DNA from: Triplophysa rosa
Taxonomy: Eukaryota; Chordata; Actinopteri; Cypriniformes; Nemacheilidae
Direction of reading: 5' to 3'
NCBI RefSeq assembly: GCF_024868665.1
Contig: NC_079905.1
Location: forward strand, 6,798,879 to 6,862,878
DNA: 64,000 nucleotides
Under the pieces are notes generated by a model that worked only from the letters and a program-made list of their open reading frames with translations, was not told the origin of the DNA and did not search any database. Each line of letters starts with the position of its first letter. Position 1 is the first letter of the stretch. Below are positions 61,360-64,000 of this stretch, in pieces. Made by a program: the position numbers and the translations under genes.

Positions 61360-61860
61360 GGCTAATGATGATGAATGGGGAATTAATGCACAAGTGCACG
61401 GGACAATCTGAGCCTTCATCTGCTTTAATAGCCATCCAATAGCATTAAGAAAGCAGAGGTCACATTAAATCAATCAGATCGTATGTGAAAGTCATACTAC
61501 TGGTGTCTATCAACGTTATTTACGGAGCACCGAAGACCGTTTCTTTCAAATGGAAGAAACAATGTACCGTTAGGTAAGAAGACAACATCGACCCTTATAA
61601 TTTATTCAATGGAAAGCAAGCATGCATGGAATAGCCTATCTTACTGGCACACAATTGGCATGATGGCCTATTAGCTCTTGCAAACCTCATTTCATTTATA
61701 TATTTTACCCGCAACTCATCTTACATAATTATATTATTATACACCAGTGTTAACCAGTTGGGCCTGGGCCACCGCTCTTTGGTAATTTAGCAAACCTTGT
61801 GCTTTACCTTTCCTACCTAATTTGCTAGTTCTCTTGCAACAAGATATAAGCAGGAACCAA
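61360..61860. promoter_or_regulatory. Enhancer-like blocks 3 and 4 downstream of evx1
   Basis: Block 3 (about 61360-61510) contains GGGGAATTAATGCACAAGTG, CATCTGC, AGCCATCCAATAGC and AAATCAATCAGATC, the last a Pbx/Meis-like string. Block 4 (about 61740-61860) has GGGCCTGGGCCACCG and CCTAATTTGC. In tetrapods the region beyond EVX1 carries HOXA-cluster enhancers, so these are candidates. Confidence 0.35.
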
Positions 61861-64000
61861 ATATTGCAAAAATATTTCTGTCTTCTGCTACCACAAATTC
61901 AATTCTTTAAATAGTAGATACAGCCTACTGGATTAAAGGCACACAATGAGCTAAATATGGCATTTCGGGAATTACTATGGAAAGCCTAAGCAAAACATTA
62001 TTGCACAGGTCGTGAGGTTAAGGAGAGTTAAAAAGGTCAGGTATTCTGACATTAAACATGTAATATTAATAAATAATGGAGTTGCATAGAGCACGGCTAC
62101 ATTTACCAAAATCTTTTTTTTATTTTTTCACTATGGTAATCGTCATTGTTTCAAGCATTTCTCTAGCATGTCTTAATGAAAGATCAGGTTTTATATTTCA
62201 ACTTAAAAAATGACTCTACAAGGGATTGTCATTGCATTATCTTCCGAGCATCTGGTGACAAAATTGGGCAACTCAGTCCTGTACATAAGCACTCTCATAA
62301 AACTTTGCTATTTAACTTGTCTTGCTTTATTTTCAATCAGTTAAGGCTTTCACTGTCAGCAGTCTTTAGCTCAGACTGAAACAAAAACATATTTATGCAA
62401 GATATCAAAATATGTGTGTATTAGCTCATTATTGTTCAGTCTTTAACTGAAAATATAAATTTTACCACAGAGATATAAAAAATTATATTTGTAATCACCT
62501 AGTTATTCTCCTACGCTCTTTCATTCTCTCAGTTGCCGTTCGTTCTAGATCTATTGTGGCCATTTTCAAGAGCTTTAATTGCAATAGTTGCTACACAGCT
62601 TCTTCATTGCCTATACTGATGGATTCACATATCAGAGGAGCAGCCGGTCGATGGCCCCACACTTTTCATTTACATTTCATTCATTTTTCATTTAGAAATG
62701 TGGATAACCTGGTCAATGTTCAGAATGCAGTCAGAATCGCTCCTGTCGGCTGGTCTGCGGAGTCAACATATGAATCATTAAATACTGATTAAAATTGCTT
62801 AAAGACATAGTTCCACATCTTCCTGGTGAATTAGAATGAGTTGCTGCTGCTTCTAAAATATTCAAATTAATTCAAAAATTACAAAAACACACAGAAGTCA
62901 AAAACTCTGACCTCACTGAAACTCTCACGGACATGCTGAAACCATGATGTACCAGATACTCCAGCTTGGTTTACTTATATATCTACCTGTCTTACAATTT
63001 TCTGACTAATTACACTTTACTTTTCCTTGTTTGTCTGTTAATCTTACAGTTATGGGTGGATCTTGGGCTTGTTGTAAACTGTTTTACATATAACATATAA
63101 TATGTAAAAAAAAAAGAATCACAAAAAAACTCTTATTTTGTGAAAATTAAATAGAGACATAAATTGAGCTACCAAGACGATTCTGAAGTTATATACACAT
63201 TTGTATTCTGATGTTGTTATCTAAAATATTTGATTTTCATTAAATCCCAAAATGCAAGATCATTAATGCTAATCGATGGAGCTCAAGCTGAATTAATGTT
63301 TCTATTATCTTGGTCTTGAAAATACTGAGAGGTTACCTTGTAAAACTTACTCTATAGACTAATTAATGATAAGCCTTTGCAAGAGATGTCATGTTCTCTC
63401 ACTTTAGTAAGGACATATAACCTTTCTGTATTGATTATAACATTATATTTCTCATGCCTACAGAGCCACACTAATAGTCTTAGATGTCTGTAGTTTGTCA
63501 TGGCTTTATACTCTATTGTAAGCACCAAATTGAAGCAAATTGAGTTCTGTTAACGGCTAGGCAATATATAGAGAGAATCTGCTTTTAACTCAAATACAAT
63601 GTACACAGAGAATGTGGTGAGCATACTGTAAAATTGTTATTTGGATGATTTGGATAAGTTTAATTTGCCGGGACGCATGGTTTAAGTCATTTCGAAGTAT
63701 GATGAAAGAAATTGCAAAAACATTCTCTTTTAGACAACATCCATCTTTCAACAACCACTAAAATCATTTGGAGCTATAAACGATGAAAAATCAATCAAGG
63801 TTGTCTAATATTTCAATGGTGACACCTCCCCTACCTTGTCCTGGCACTAGTCAGTTAACACAGATCGGTAACAGGGTGTGACCCCCAAATGTATCGTTTA
63901 ACACAAGTAATATCACATTGCTTCTCAATGCGTTACTGCATCTATATGCAAACTAGTGTGTGAAATTCAACCTCTCAACATTTAGTTTCTATTATAACAT
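61861..64000. other. Distal non-coding DNA at the window end
   Basis: Mostly AT-rich. A half-site cluster near 62007-62035 (AGGTTA, AGTTAA, AGGTCA) is a weak nuclear-receptor candidate. No sign of the next expected gene of the syntenic block (hibadh in vertebrates) before base 64000. Confidence 0.4.

Noticed and set aside
1..64000. CRISPR arrays, bacterial operons, rRNA or intact tRNA genes
   Set aside because: None present; the repeats seen are microsatellites, short duplications and fish mobile elements.

Overview
The window is most of a teleost HoxAa cluster (one of the two HoxA duplicates from the teleost genome duplication), with the evx1 gene at its 5' end. Six two-exon Hox genes lie on the minus strand in collinear order: hoxa3a, hoxa4a, hoxa5a, hoxa9a, hoxa11a and hoxa13a. 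Three-exon evx1 lies on the plus strand, head to head with hoxa13a. This gene set matches what is known for zebrafish HoxAa (no intact a2a, a6a, a7a or a10a here), but the hoxa13a protein differs from the zebrafish protein as I recall it. I therefore infer a teleost, perhaps an otocephalan, and cannot name the species. The AT-rich intergenic DNA, a tRNA-derived SINE and two short TIR elements also fit a fish.

Layout: hoxa3a 505-2435; a hoxa3a/hoxa4a spacer with distal promoter-like sequence, one SINE and a cluster of nuclear-receptor half-sites; hoxa4a 11978-13204; a spacer with a DR5-like element; hoxa5a 19780-20990; an 8 kb spacer holding an orphan Hox-promoter-like module (23.9-24.1 kb) and a MITE; hoxa9a 29267-30252; miR-196 at 32.5 kb; a decayed hoxa10a homeobox at 33.4-33.6 kb with a possible exon 1 remnant at 34.2-34.4 kb; hoxa11a 38584-40094; a 6.5 kb spacer with a tandem duplication; hoxa13a 46601-47731; an 8.1 kb divergent intergenic region; evx1 55879-58499; then 5.5 kb of non-coding DNA with several enhancer-like patches.

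The genes encode homeodomain transcription factors that pattern the anterior-posterior axis, paired appendages and spinal cord. All seven reading frames are intact once the introns are removed, with consensus or near-consensus splice sites. Every Hox intron is phase 1 and lies just N-terminal to the homeodomain. Each Hox gene has a CACGTGA-type E-box (CATGTGA in hoxa13a) about 75-210 bp upstream of its start codon, often with a CCAAT box.

The most notable hidden items are the hoxa10a fossil between miR-196 and hoxa11a, the orphan E-box/CCAAT/TTTATGA module where hoxa6/hoxa7 would be expected (followed by a short ORF ending in a strong phase-1 splice donor), other orphan E-boxes in spacers, and a 198 bp hoxa13a intron that stays open in frame.
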